Origin: Saccharina japonica
Lineage: Eukaryota; Sar; Phaeophyceae; Laminariales; Laminariaceae
NCBI GenBank assembly: GCA_008828725.1
Contig: MEHQ01004185.1
Span: forward strand, 106,234 to 170,233
Reading direction: 5' to 3'
Length of the DNA: 64,000 nucleotides
Under the pieces are notes generated by a model, which was not told where the DNA came from, did no database searches, and saw only the letters and a list, made by a program, of their open reading frames with translations. How positions within the stretch are numbered: the first letter of the stretch is position 1; each line of letters opens with the position of its first letter. The position numbers and the translations under genes were made by a program. Below, in pieces: positions 10,682 to 43,994 of this stretch.

Positions 10682-12058
10682 CGATGCAAGTATCGAAATT
10701 GAACACAGCCGACCTTACAATGGCCCCCATGGGTCGTGGGGTGTCTAGCAACCCTGGTTTCGTTGGGTTGAGATGCTGGCTCAAGCCCAATTACTTTCCT
10801 GGTGCACGCATTTGGACAACCGACTTGCTGTTTGTTTTGCAGTTCGGAGAGACACACTTGCCGGCAGACCGGAGGACAGTGTGTCGGCCACAAGAGCTCA
10901 AATGACGCCAACATTGGTTAGAGGGGAGCTCCGTTTGCTTGTGTTGCCGAGCAGGCCTTTTGTTTCGTCATATCGATCGGTGGGGCAAAATTCCTTTGGT
11001 GTCGATAAATATCTTCATACCGGGTTGTTCGTTTTTGTTTGTGATTCCGCAAAAAAAAAAAGGGATTGCGAATTTTCTTTATATTTTCCGGTTTTCTCAC
11101 ATGACTATGCCATTATGTTATTCTAACGTTTTTTTAGCTTCCCTTATTCTTCCTTAAAATCAAGTAGCGTCAAATTTAACGTAATATAGGTATGTCGCCT
11201 TCGGAGCTGATCGCGATGCAGCACTATCTATGTTAGGATGTTACTTAAATGTCGAGGGGTGTGTAACATTATGTTAGCATGGTCCTCACGTTGATTGACG
11301 ATCTGACTGTAGCATTACGTTAGAATGTTGCCATAAAAGTCAACTGGACGTAGCACTACGTTACTGTGTGACGGCTGGGCCTGTCATGTTTTAACACCAT
11401 GTTCCTATGATACCGTTTGGACTCTTAGGTACAAAACGTGTGTTACCAGCATAACGGTTAGACCTGCCACTGCTGTAACACAATGTTGTGATGTTACCGT
11501 TTGGGATTCTTGGGTACGTAAATATCTGTTAACAATGTTACAGTTGAAGCGTTGCTGCGGCGGAGTAACATAATGTCCCATTATATTTACTAGATTTCCA
11601 TATTTTCGCTCGCACGCGGGGACGCCTACAAAAATACCCCCGTTAGGAGACAATAACATAGCATCCGCGTTTAAAAACGCCTCCATGCTTTTAAACCTCA
11701 AAACATGGGATATTCAGGAGGGATCCCCGCAAAAAAACGCCTCCAATACCTTTGGAAACCCCGCCAGTACGTTATCCATCCCTAACGCCAGTACGTGTTG
11801 CAACTGAATCTGCATACTGGCACGCACGACCTAACACAGCCGTAACATAGTGTTGGTGTTTGATCGGGGGTGTACAGTTGTTATCTGCTAACTTGTTGTG
11901 TTCCTAATATATAATGTGTATTCGAGCTAACACATTGACATAAAGTTGGTGCTGTATCGATCACGCATGTATGATTTTTTTCCTAACGTGTGTTACGTGT
12001 TACGATGAAATTAACACTTTTTACTGTCATCCTGACGTCATACCACTCGCAATGGGTC
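10682..12058 (+). other. No gene seen; degenerate GTAACAATGTTA-type repeats
   Basis: From about 11160 to 12010, variants of GTAACATAATGTT and ACGTTA recur in both orientations, suggesting an old satellite or decayed inverted repeat. No coding sequence is supported. Confidence 0.4.
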
Positions 12059-12240
12059 ATCCCACGGTAGGCGCGCAACATAATTTTCTGAGCTCCTAAC
12101 ATGAGGAGCTCAATATCTCACCCGAACCATAACTTCGGAAACATTCGCTCGCGCAACCCGACCAAGCCTTCCAATGCGGTAGTCCGAAAACAAATAAACT
12201 ACAAGTAGTAAAATAATAATAGTATCCGGTGGTTACTCAC
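12059..12240 (+). mobile_element. Family G element
   Basis: Begins ATCCCACGGTAGG and contains AGCTCCTAACATGAGGAGCTC. It matches the reverse of 30051-30270, where both ends carry this motif inverted. Its right end here runs into repeat F. Confidence 0.5.
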
Positions 12241-12479
12241 GTGAGGAGCGCAACCGGTCAGAAAAATGTTGAGCCTAAACGTGGTAGCCCTATAGAGGGA
12301 TTGCTCCAAATGCGCCACAGACTACTATTAATAACAAAGTGGCTCCATTCTGTTCCCAGTACGGAATCTAGCTGACACGATTGCATTGTGTTACGCAATC
12401 GCCCGGCAATGTCGTAACGTACTATTAATAACACTGTTACCACACCACCTAGACAGCAGGTATTAATCACATAGTGGCG

Positions 12480-13312
12480 TAACGTCAAAAACAAAGCGCT
12501 AACATTGATGTGGAATGTTAGGGGGCCTTTCGGGCAAAACATAATAGAGCAAATAAAAATCAATCCGTTTTTTTCAGTAGCCATACTAAATATTTCGGGT
12601 ATAAGTTCTACCTTTTCATGGCTCCCTACGGAAAGCGTCATGGTTCTGGTTCAAATGCTCAGACCGCCGACCGATGAGTAGTTGCAGAGAGCGTTGGCCA
12701 TGGTCAACATTTGTGTCTCAGAAGGCGTGCCGATCAGACGCCTTTTTCTTCGCGAAAAGTGCCTCTTACTCAAAAACGACTCGCCATACCCCTGGTACCC
12801 AAAGCGAATTTGAAAATGGCCGTTTCTCCGCCTGCTGATACTGCTTTAACTCAAATTTTCGACGAGGACGCCGAGCACTAGTAGGTGAACCTACCTGGGC
12901 CTCTAGTTCGACCGTCCGTAGCTTCCTACGTGGCCACAGGAGAGTGTAGATACCAAACAGGAGCTCCGAAACAATCTAAAGTTTTGCTGCGGAGCACTTT
13001 TGTTTCGTGGTGCAAACACAGCAATGCCTGCGCTCCCTTGCAGATCCAAGAGCCCCAACATCTCCTAGAGAATATAACGAACAAGCTACGTATACGTTGG
13101 TCGCTCGGAGGTCTGAGCATTTTTATAACTGGACTGGGGCTACGACGTATGCCGTGTTCCGTAAGGAGTACTGATGATATGGTGTTATTGTACCCGAAAT
13201 AGTATTGCTGTTGTAAAAAAAGACGAACAATATACCAACCAATATACTTTTCAACACTCAAGTACTCTTTTTTATTTACGACCGTAGGGGCCCCTTAAGC
13301 GTAACGCCATCC
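12480..13312 (+). repeat. Dispersed repeat F, copy 1
   Basis: About 830 bp similar throughout to 34080-34983: shared segments include CTCTTACTCAAAAACG, CTCGCCATACCCCTGGTA and CCGTAAGGAGTACTGAT. The end is GGGGCCCCTTAA in both. No open frame is conserved between copies. Confidence 0.7.
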
Positions 13313-13324
13313 GAGGTGTGCAAA

Positions 13325-13727
13325 CGCGCGTGCTGCGATAGACGCAGCACTTTTTGGACCCCACACAAGTTTTCTGAACGATCGGGCTCCTTAACTTAAC
13401 CCATTCAGAACTGGAAAAAATCCCACACTAACTCCAAGTGGTTTGTCCCCAAAATCGCACACTAACTCCAAGTGGTTTGTACCCAAAACGTGGGACCAGT
13501 TCTGAAGGGATTACAACCCAAAAATCGTCGGACGAGTTCGCTCTTGTATCGCAGTTTCGGCAAGAATAGTAGACTCAGGGCATCGGGTTGTTCGCTGGGT
13601 AGCACCAAGCTAAATTTCCTCCAAATCCTATTTTTTCGGTGACGTGCGTACGTAACTCCTCAAGTAAGTGAGGAACTCGAAAACGGTACGTACTGTATGC
13701 AGGTGCACCTCTGCCGTAGCATGCGTC
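13325..13727 (+). mobile_element. Family A MITE with nested TTAA element
   Basis: From CGCGCGTGCTGCGATAGACG to CTGCCGTAGCATGCGTC. A family K copy interrupts the core at 13400-13510. It follows repeat F directly, as another A fragment does at 34986. Confidence 0.65.
13400..13510 (+). mobile_element. Family K piggyBac-like MITE with internal duplication
   Basis: Starts CCCATTCAGAACTGG after TTAA and ends AGTTCTGAAGGGA before TTAC. The 30-bp motif CACACTAACTCCAAGTGGTT is tandemly duplicated inside, which explains the extra length. Confidence 0.65.
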
Positions 13728-14844
13728 CACTTTGAAGTTCTTCACAAAGTCAAGCAAGTGCCTACAAAAGCAAAACCAACACATGTATCTGGGCGGGAAA
13801 CTCCGTGACGCAACAGTTTTACCGCCTACGGCTAAATCGCTCCAGCAGCTGCAACCCGCCTCCTTCAGAACCCTTCGCATTATGCGTGATTCCGCGCGAA
13901 AAATCTTGAGTCGTGCTACGCGCTACGAAAAACTCAGGGTGTTTCCCCACTGCCAAAATTAGGAGTCTTCCGTCATCATACAAATCATATAAATGTAGCT
14001 CTACAGAAGAGCAGAACAAGAGGCTCTGCTGTGAGCCGTGTGGGCGAAACCGATACTACAGCAATACACAGCAGTAAGTAGCATGTCATTGAGAAGTCGG
14101 CCCGAACGACGAACATAATAAGAAGAGCAGCTGCCCCACCGAAGCTTCCCCGCACAACAATCATCGCACATACAAACATACATCAGGGCAAAGGCGCCTG
14201 CCTACATCTCATCCACTCTTTTGTTGGCGCTCGCTTCTGTCCCCTAGTTCGCGTTACGGTAGCCGGCTGTGCTTCGATCGTAACTGCACACGTACATCTA
14301 TATTCACGGCGGTGTCCGCGTGGATCCCTACGGCGCGACAGTCAACGCGAGACCGTCACCTGCTTGAGAGTGGGCGTTGCGAGGCTTACTCGCACACAAC
14401 AGCAGCAGCACACGATGTGAGCCAAATTTGCCGATGTGCATATGCTACCTGCGTATGCGTATGTCTCTTTGAGTGGATGGATGAAAATAACGTGTTTTTC
14501 CATCGTATCCAGACTGCTGTACAGGCGGACAGCAGCGAGCTATAGATATACCACAGTCCTGTGGACTCTTCGCCCAAAAAGCATCAAGTATCAGCGGTAC
14601 AGGCACACTGAACGTGCAATCCTACAGTATAGTAGTATACGTATGCACCTAGGGTATCTCCTTGTAGTGCGTGTTCGGTTGTGCTAACCCTGAAACAGCC
14701 TTGACTTTCAAACGGCACACGCGTGGCGTCTCCTTCCATCCTGCAACCGCAAAGACGAAGCGGTAAACAAACAGCAAACAGCGTCCGTCGTGCCAAAGGT
14801 ATCTCGATATATACAGCAACGCGCGAAGAACTAACTGATCAACA
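13728..14844 (+). promoter_or_regulatory. Upstream region of the complete monooxygenase gene
   Basis: No coding sequence is seen. TATATA at 14808-14813 lies 32 bp before the ATG, too close for a conventional TATA box plus leader, so I do not call it a promoter element. CAACAATG precedes the start codon. Confidence 0.25.
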
Positions 14845-36447
<21,603 letters not shown>

Positions 36448-36754
36448 AAGGCTGCGGTATCTACAGTAGTTGAGGTAAACAAGAAGAGTTGCCGACATTG
36501 TAACGAGGCGAACCTCTCTGACTCCGCTGTGCCGGGGTACATACAGCCCGTCGGTTGAAGGTGTAGGTGGGATGCGCTCCTCCCGCGCCGTATTTCGCGT
36601 TTGTTCTGTCGTTTCAGTTTGGCTTATGTGGCGTCTATGATAGCAGCAGCATGTTCGTGTTCTCGGTTCGACTTATAGGTGCGGGGTCTAATCGTACGAT
36701 AGCAGTGTTTCGGGCTTCCTGACGGGGACATACATGTTTGTTATTTTCCCCCAC

Positions 36755-37720
36755 ACTGCATTTTTTCTCAAGAATAAGCCTATCACACACCACCCTTTTC
36801 ATTTTCCGCATTGGTGGCGGATTTTCGTGTCGAATTTGGACCGGCCCCTCGCCCTGGGACGTTGCTTGGTTTCACGTCCCGGTCTCGAAGACTCAAAGAA
36901 GACTCGAGTCCGCTTTGGTTGGCTCAAGGAACTCCGAGGATTGGAACAAGCAGGGCCTACTGCAGTTATTTCCTTGACAACCGGCAAAACAAAAGCGCTT
37001 GTGCATGTATACACGGCTAGTGGGAGGCACACAGAAGTGAAAAGAGACCCTGGTATAAATCAGTGACCACGATGGACTTCAACAAAGGCAAAGGCACATG
37101 AATTCGTCCTTGTCGTGAATTATTCCTTGTCGAGACCTCCGTATACGGGCGTCGATATATCATCGGTGTAGGTGAGATGTGCTCCTGCCATGTTAAGTGT
37201 TTGTTCGTGTGGTCAGTTTGACTAATATGTGGTGTATGTGGTAGCATTATGTTTCCTATTTCGCGACGCGGACATAGTTATTGGTTATTTTCTCTCACAC
37301 TGCTGCGTTCTCGTTTAAGCGGGTCACACACCACCCTCTCTATTTTCCCCATTGGTGGCGGGTTTGTTTGTGTTCGAGCTGCCCCGGCTCCTACTCGCCC
37401 TGGGAAGTTGCTTAATTCTACGTATCAGTCTCCACGACTCACAGAGAGGATTCGACTCCGGTTGTATTGGTTTGGGGCCCTCCGAAGGTTGGAACAAGAA
37501 GGCCCTGCGAACTGCAACTATATTTTTAGATAACGGGGAAAAGCGCTTGTACAGGGGTACAGTACAAGACATACATGGATGGTGAGAGGCACAGCAGGAA
37601 TGGCCTGCTCTGACCCAAGAACCGCGATGAAACGCGCGACAAGGCAAAGCTCTACCCGACAGCGTCATTTGCTTCCCTCTCTGTATGGCTCTTGATAGGT
37701 TATTGGTGTAGACTACTTGT
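36755..37720 (+). repeat. Two tandem units of repeat J
   Basis: Units at about 36755-37180 and 37270-37720 are paralogues of 7130-8060, sharing TCACACACCACCC, TCTCGAAGACTCAAAGA and TTGGTGTAG. Confidence 0.5.
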
Positions 37721-38437
37721 ATGTAGGGGTACGGTGCCAGGCGTAAAAATACTACAGAAAACACAAAAATGTGTGTTTTAACCCATTCAGTTGGACTTCT
37801 ATACATATAAGCCGCCCGGCACGAGACCCATCGGGGGGAGTATGGGTGTTCTAGATGAGGCCCGTGCCCATGAAGCCCCCAATTCCTGTGGCAGCTAACC
37901 AATATACGCAGGTGGCTTCAGTTGCACGTTTAGCTGAGCGTGTCTAAGAGGGAAAACAACTCCACCAGTAAAGCACAGGGGGGGGCGGTGTTTGGTGGAC
38001 TCAAATTTTACTGTGACACACGTAACTCAGGCGTGCTCGTACATAGATTTTTCTCTCGAAGAGGCTCGAGTCTCACACACTATTTGTTGTGTTGTGCGTC
38101 TCGTTATGGAGGGGGGATATTGTTGTCGTAATTTCGCGATGCGGGGTTTTTTGGTGGTATTTTCGTGGACAAGGCATCCATTCAGCTTATAAAATGCACA
38201 CGGTGGTTCGTTAGTGGGTGCTGTAACCGCGTCCTGTGCTGCGGTCAGCTCTGCATCTTGCGCGGCGGTAAAACAAGTGGTACTGACTGTGCTGAACTCC
38301 CACGCTGTGCCCGGGAGACATATTCGATGAGAGGTGAAGAAGAGGAACCTTGTACGTACGGTAACACGGTAAGATGTTTCAGATCAAAAGTCTTTATAAA
38401 CACAACAGGGAAGAAGATATTCTCCTGAGTTTGGCAC

Positions 38438-38760
38438 CCCCCGTAGTCTAGTCAATTTGTAAGCTACTATGGGCAGGGTTTGCTTGTTCCAGACCCCCGG
38501 AGGGGTTATTTTTCTCGTGCAGCAAATCGACTGCTGATACATATAGCTTGTGTTATGTCTTCAAGTCGACGCAAGCCGTCGAATGCTAACCCCTTCTCGA
38601 GAGAGAAATTTAAGCGACAAACCGTAGGGTGGGAAAGGGAGAGGTGTGCCTGCTGTTGTGACCCCCGGATCTAAGTTTCGAAGAGGGGGGGGGAAAGCTG
38701 GAGAAAGAAGGGACACGCTAATAAATTAAAGGGTGCACAATCAAGTACAATGAAAAGGCG
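38438..38760 (+). mobile_element. SINE-like unit H1, second copy
   Basis: CCCCGTAGTCTAGTCAATTT head and GTGACCCCCGGATCTAAGTT body; paralogue of 8776-9150. Confidence 0.5.
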
Positions 38761-38790
38761 ACCGGTACGTACTGTAGTCCACTATCTGTA

Positions 38791-39375
38791 GTCAACTTCA
38801 AAGGCTACTAATGGTCGAGAGGTCGCGAGTTCGAGCCCCCTCGAGGCGAAGCTTTTTTTTAAGTGTGTGCAAACATGGTGTACGCACAAAATGACGCATA
38901 TGCTACGATAGAGATGCACCTGCATACAGTACATTTTCTGAGGGTGGCCACTTCAGGAGCTCTATTCCTCGTCCCAAAAAAAATCGTTGGAGGGGAATAA
39001 AAGTGCTACATACCCGGGACCAAAATACCATGGCCTAAGTACACACCGACAAATAACACTGCAGACACAAGAATGAAAGTCGGACGAATTTGAGTTAAGA
39101 AGCCCGATCATTCAGAGAAACGTTTCAGCCAAATAAAGGTATACCTCTACCTCTATCGTAGCACACGTCAAATTGACGCTGTTGCTGTGGAGTGGGCGAG
39201 AGAAGAAAGCGATCCACCCTTTGCGCTATAAAAATGTAGGCACGTACCGTAGTGGAGAGGCGGGGGGGGGGTGGGGGGGGCGTGCTGCGTGACCCCGGAT
39301 CCGAGTCACGACGAGGGAGGGAACCGGAGAAAGAAAAGCGACGGTGAAGTACACGATGGAATGGCAAAAAACACT
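38791..39375 (+). mobile_element. SINE-like unit H2, second copy, with family A insertion
   Basis: Head AGTCAACTTCAAAGGCTACT and B box GCGAGTTCGAGCCCC; the body is interrupted at 38893-39169 and resumes with AAATTGACGCTGTTG. Confidence 0.65.
38893..39169 (-). mobile_element. Family A MITE, 4-bp duplication AAAT
   Basis: From GACGCATATGCTACGATAG to CTATCGTAGCACACGTC, flanked by AAAT. The empty site is visible at about 9273-9280 in the paralogous unit. Confidence 0.88.
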
Positions 39376-39420
39376 AAAATGGCCAGGGACACCCGGTAGT
39401 CTACAGTAGTAGTGTACAAT

Positions 39421-39730
39421 AGTCAAATTCAAAGGCTACTAAGATCGGGAGGTCGCGAGGTCGAGCCACCCCGAGGGACCTTGTAATTGGACAGCAAATC
39501 GCCCCTGCTGAAAGCGCCTACCGTGTTTATGCACGAACCGACGCGGGTGTACTAGTGCACGAGAAAATAATACATTTATGAGCCCTTCTAGCGATAAAAG
39601 TGCAGGCACGTATTTTGCCGTACTGGGAAGGGCAGACAAGTGCCTGCTATGTGGCCCCGGGTCTGAGTGGCGACGAGGGAGGGACGTGGAGAGAAAAAAA
39701 GGGCGATGATAAAGGATGGGATGGTAAAAA
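39421..39730 (+). mobile_element. SINE-like unit H3, second copy
   Basis: AGTCAAATTCAAAGGCTACT head, GCGAGGTCGAGCCACC B box, ends near GGATGGGATGGTAAAAAAAA. Confidence 0.55.
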
Positions 39731-40071
39731 AAAACGATAATTGTGGAAAATATGTTTGCACTTCGGATTGACTGCAATACCTTTCTATACTAAAATACTA
39801 CTACTACAGTACAGGGCCCCTACTTGTAATAATAATATCAATTCGGGCTAAGGGTGGGCTTCCTATGTTAGTTAATCGCTTAACTTAGTTATTACGTATA
39901 TACTTCGTATACGAAGTAGGTATTTCTTGCTTTCGCTGAACAGAAGTCGAGTCGATTCCTTTACTCGCACATAATTATTTTTGGGGGAACTATTTACTCG
40001 CTCTTCTCGGTATCGGTTGTCACGCTTATTCGCACGTTCGGCATTCGGACTATTCCGCATGTTCTGTTGCT

Positions 40072-40227
40072 GGTGGACACCTCGTCGAGGGGGGCGTTCT
40101 CCGGAACGGAGCTATGGAAGGTTTCCGCCTTCCCCTCTGGCGTTTTGATGGTGGACAGCCTCGTCGAGGGGACCGTTCTCCGGAACGGAGCTATGGAAGG
40201 TTTCCTCCTTCCCCTCTGGCGTTTTCT
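40072..40227 (+). repeat. 78-bp tandem duplication
   Basis: Two copies of GTGGACACCTCGTCGAGGGG to CCCCTCTGGCGTTTT. Each contains the near-palindrome GTTCTCCGGAACGGAGC. Confidence 0.9.
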
Positions 40228-40305
40228 TGCTTCCCCACGGACCCCGTGCTAGAATGAGGGTGGCATGTTTTGGCCAAAATGTTTTTTGGCTGACGGGGTT
40301 CATGA

Positions 40306-40829
40306 GACGAAAGCTACGGTAGCCTGCATGCAGGTGCACCATGCTTTTGCCTTCTGAGGGTGGTCACTTGAGGAGCTCTATACCCTACCCAGGAACTGAC
40401 TTTGGAAGAAAACAAAACTGCCAACACTCGATGAACAACCCCATGGCCTGAGTATATAATGAACAACATAGTATTGTCTTTTTTTTGTTGTTTTGGTCGG
40501 CCCATGTCGTTGTGTTCTCGTACCCGGTACGTTAACATCTCACTTGCTTTACCCATTCAGTTGCGTTTATTTTGGTTTGGTTTTTCTCTGTTTCACAGTC
40601 TGTGACCACATAATTTGTATCTCTAGGATTAGGAATGAGGAGAGACACTGGATGTACTGCTGATGTGGTTGAGTAGAAAGAACGGGCTTAATGTGAAGAC
40701 AACACACGCACACATTGCAACATGCGAACAATGAAAGTCCGACTATTTTTGGGTTAAGGAGCCCGGTCATTCAGAAACCGTTTCAGCCAAAAATAACGGT
40801 ATACCTACACCTCTATCGCAGCACGCGTC
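40306..40829 (-). mobile_element. Family A MITE with about 240 bp of foreign sequence
   Basis: Left end GACGAAAGCTACGGTAGCC, right end CTATCGCAGCACGCGTC. Between about 40480 and 40720 the sequence does not belong to family A. Confidence 0.55.
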
Positions 40830-40881
40830 ATCTGAACTAAAGACATATTTAATACAGAAGTTGATCAAGTCTTGTTTTGGG

Positions 40882-41151
40882 GGCGTGCTACCATAGTGGG
40901 TAGCACGGTTTGGGCCAAGACTTTTTCTGGCCGACCGGGCGCCTTACCTTAACCCAATTTCGTTGGAATGTCATCAGAAATAACGTTCGTCAAATACGTT
41001 AGGCTTTGGGATTGGTCATCGGGTTACAATTTTTCGTTTTCCTCAAAGAACATTGTTTTGGGTGAGGTACAGAGAGCTCCTATACTATAACCAAGTGACC
41101 ACCCTCAGAGAAAAAAAAAAAGCGTGATGGGCCGTTATCGTAGCACAGGTC
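40882..41151 (+). mobile_element. Family A MITE, degenerate
   Basis: From GGCGTGCTACCATAGTGGG to TTATCGTAGCACAGGTC, with the core CGACCGGGCGCCTTACC. Confidence 0.6.
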
Positions 41152-41279
41152 TTTTGCTGTGAAATTCGGAAAATACCTACGATCGGCCGAGGTAAGCAGG
41201 CGGCCGGTTTTTATTTCTTTTTGGGAGATATTATCTCCTCAAGGCAGCGAATTTGGAGCAATACCTACGATAGGCCGAG

Positions 41280-41525
41280 GACGCGTGCTACGGTAGGGAT
41301 AGCACGTTTTGGCTGAATCGTTTTCTGAACGATCGGGCTCCTTAGCCCAAATTCGTTGAACTTTCAGTTTTGTGACGAACAATGTTTCAGAGTATACTTC
41401 GGTTATGAGATTTATCATCCGGCAGCACTATTATTTTCCTCCAAAATATTTTTTCGGTGAGGTACGACGCTCCTTAAGTGAGGAGCTCAGAAAAAACATG
41501 GTGCACCTCTATCGCAGCATGCATT
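41280..41525 (+). mobile_element. Family A MITE, 4-bp duplication CGAG
   Basis: From GACGCGTGCTACGGTAGGG to CTATCGCAGCATGCATT, flanked by CGAG on both sides. Confidence 0.8.
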
Positions 41526-41982
41526 CGAGTTCGGCAAGCGGCCGGTTTTGGGTGTTTATTCAAACTACAGTAGTTTTTTTTCGGGAGATATCTATAAGAA
41601 TATGGAGCTCTTCAAGTGATGACCCCAGGAAAAAATGATGCAACACCTCTGACCCGTAGCACACGCGCCCGCGTTCCTGATTGAGCGCCCCTTCCCTTTG
41701 CGCGGGCAATGAGTCACGGCATCATTGCCGTCAGGAATCTACCCCCGCCCCCCCCCCCCCCTTCCCCCCCTTCACCGTCTACCTCGATTTCATTATCATG
41801 TTTAGAGTAATGCTGTTGTCCTCCCAGAGCACTGTCGCCCCGACCATTTAGGTCTCCCCCACCCGCGTCCTCGCTCCTTTCGCTGTCGTCACTTTCACTA
41901 CCAGTAGTGCCGTCCTCTTCTATACCATTTTCTTCGCTGTCACTACCCCCTCCCGTCCCCCCCCCCCCCCCCCCCCCCCCCC

Positions 41983-42228
41983 GACACGTGCTACGGTAGA
42001 GGTAGCATTTTTTGCTGAATCGTTTTCTGAACGATCGGGCTCCTTAACCCAAATTCGTCGGACTTTCATTTTTGTGACGAATAATGATTCAGAGTATGAT
42101 TCGGGCATGATATTTCGCAGCCGGCAGCACTTTTATTTTCCTCCAAAATCATTTTTTCGATGAGGTGTGACGCTCCTTAAGTGAGGAGCTCAGAAAAAAC
42201 ACGTTGCACCTCTATCGTAGCATGCATC
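41983..42228 (+). mobile_element. Family A MITE, 4-bp duplication CCCC
   Basis: From GACACGTGCTACGGTAGAGG to CTATCGTAGCATGCATC between C runs, so the duplication is not independent evidence. Confidence 0.75.
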
Positions 42229-42291
42229 CCCCGCAGATACATAGTGCATCCATTGCTGTATCTGGGAGTGGCCACACCAGGAATCGAATTA

Positions 42292-42525
42292 ATGCATTCG
42301 AAGCTGTCATCCAGCGTAAGAAAGCCCGCCTCGAAAGCGGTTTTTAGTAGGATGCAGCTCTCTCTTCACATGCGGCTCGCCCAATGCCTCACGGCGCTTC
42401 GCTCTTGGTCGCGCTTGGTGCAAGCAATGTCCTGCTGGTCGGTGAAAACCCGACGTTTTCCGTTCCGGCATTGTACGGGTGAGCGGGTCTATGGTTATGC
42501 GACTACGGCCATGCATGACATGAGT
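42292..42525 (+). repeat. Dispersed repeat D, copy 1
   Basis: ATGCATTCGAAGCTGTCATC, GGTGAAAACCCGACGTTTTC and ATGCGACTACGGCCATGCAT are shared with copies at 55033, 56275, 57350 and 58530. No protein; SINE-like in length. Confidence 0.65.
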
Positions 42526-43461
42526 CCGTCATCCTCTCCTTGTCGCCACCCTCTCCCCCTCTTCGTCCTCCTCCTTGCCATAGTCACTACTACTATCGTC
42601 AACATCGGTGACACTCACTGTGTGTGTTGCCTCCTCTCCGCGGCGCTCTGCCGATAGCTCATGTTGAAGCACTGTCGAAAGTTTTGCACTGATCTCATCC
42701 AAAAGCGCCCATTTGTTTTTCGGCCGCGGCCTTGTCCACAGCCTCAGGGTATAGATCACGAGGGAAAACTTATTTCTGAGCGTGGCGCTGGCTTGCTGGA
42801 TGTAAACCTTGCAACGGTTGTCCAGGTGGGCGGCTCCTGATGCTTTATTGCCGTCGGGTGCTCTAACCATGTACCCATCCCAAACCCCTTAACGATTTAG
42901 AGTACCGCTTCACGAGTGATTCACGAGTGATGCATAAAGAGCAGGAGGAGCTGAGCACACGCAACGACGTATATACCACGGCGGTCATTATGTTGTATAT
43001 ATCAGAGGGCAGTGGAACTTTCACCGATGTCGAGGGCATCGTCATCATCGACAAGGGTTGCTAAGTTGTCTGATCCGCGAACTCGCCCCCCCCGTTGCCA
43101 GCACCTGCCTCCACTTCTTCCTCGTCGCCGTCCTCGTCGCTCGACCGGCCTGCCGAGGAGCCGCGATGCGGTAAGGGTTGCCCCTTTACACCCCAAGACT
43201 GTTTCACTTGGACGCGTGCTACGATAGAGGTAGCACATTTTGGCTGAAATGCTTTCTGGATGACAGGGGGGGGGGCTTCCTATATAACCCAAAACCGTCG
43301 GAATTCCGTTATTATTCTGTTGCACTATTTTCCGTTGTTTTTTTACGTAAGGCCACGGGATTGTTCATCGGGTAGAACTTTTATTTTCCCTCCAAAGTCA
43401 GTTTTCGGGTGGGGTATAGAGCTCCTCGAGTAACCACACACTCAGAAAACCCACGGTGCAG

Positions 43462-43994
43462 ACTGGTGCTACGGGGCGCATGCTACGGTAGAGGTGCGCC
43501 GTGTTTTGTTTCTGACGGTGGTCACTTGAGGAGCGGTCTAATCTTCACCCAAAAACTGTTTTTAGATTAAAACAACAAGTGCTACCCGATGAATAATTGC
43601 GTGGCCTTAAACGTAAAACGAAAAATAGTGGGACACACACGAGAAACATTCCGACGAATTTGGGTTAAGGAGCCCCGTCATTCAGAAACGATTTCAGCCA
43701 AAATGTGTTATCTCTATCGTAGCACTCGTCACGGTAGGGGGGGGAGGTAGCTTGATTTTCACTTCCATGTTTACTCCACTCGGCCGAGTGGCTCTCTGTG
43801 CCTCACTCAAAACTGGACGCAGGAATAGGTTTTTGTTGCAGAGTAGCCAGCATGCCATGGTGGTGCATATCTCGACAACGTAACGCGTTAAGGCTTGACA
43901 AAACAGCGAAGAAATTGGTGGTCACTCGGCAGAGTGACTTTCATCCGCTGGAAGTAATGGGCTCAAAGGCGATCCCCCTACCGTAGCACCAGTC
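43462..43994 (+). mobile_element. Middle element of the nest, duplication TGCA
   Basis: Ends GACTGGTGCTACGG and CCGTAGCACCAGTC are a perfect inverted repeat; TGCA flanks it at 43458-43461 and 43995-43998. Without its own insertion it is about 274 bp. The terminus is a variant of family A; the interior is different. Confidence 0.85.
43476..43730 (-). mobile_element. Inner family A MITE of the nest, duplication ACGG
   Basis: From GGCGCATGCTACGGTAGAGG to CTATCGTAGCACTCGTC, with ACGG at 43472-43475 and 43731-43734. Confidence 0.85.

Larger units (their letters stand above)
36448..40027 (+). other. 3' flank duplicated from 6790-10100
   Basis: Colinear with the region behind the upstream copy. 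It holds repeat J units, three SINE-like H units and one extra family A element. Homology ends after GGTTGTCACGC. Confidence 0.75.
41745..42870 (-). pseudogene. Broken minus-strand acidic coding remnant
   Basis: Reading the minus strand from ATG 42868: MVRAPDGNKASGAAHLDNRC then RPRPKNKWALLDEISAKL and an acidic tail DVDDSSSDYGKEEDEEGE, with a stop at 42529. A similar acidic stretch (DSEENGIEEDGTTGSESDD) resumes below 41940. A repeat D copy and a family A copy lie between. The composition looks coding but I recognise no family; it may be an accessory protein of a DNA transposon. Confidence 0.3.

Noticed and set aside
14808..14813. TATA box for the monooxygenase gene
   Set aside because: Only 32 bp before the ATG, which would leave almost no leader; TATA-like words are common in this DNA.
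42500..42525. 5S rRNA-like start in repeat D (CTACGGCCAT)
   Set aside because: Only ten bases match and they lie at the wrong end of the element for a 5S-derived SINE.
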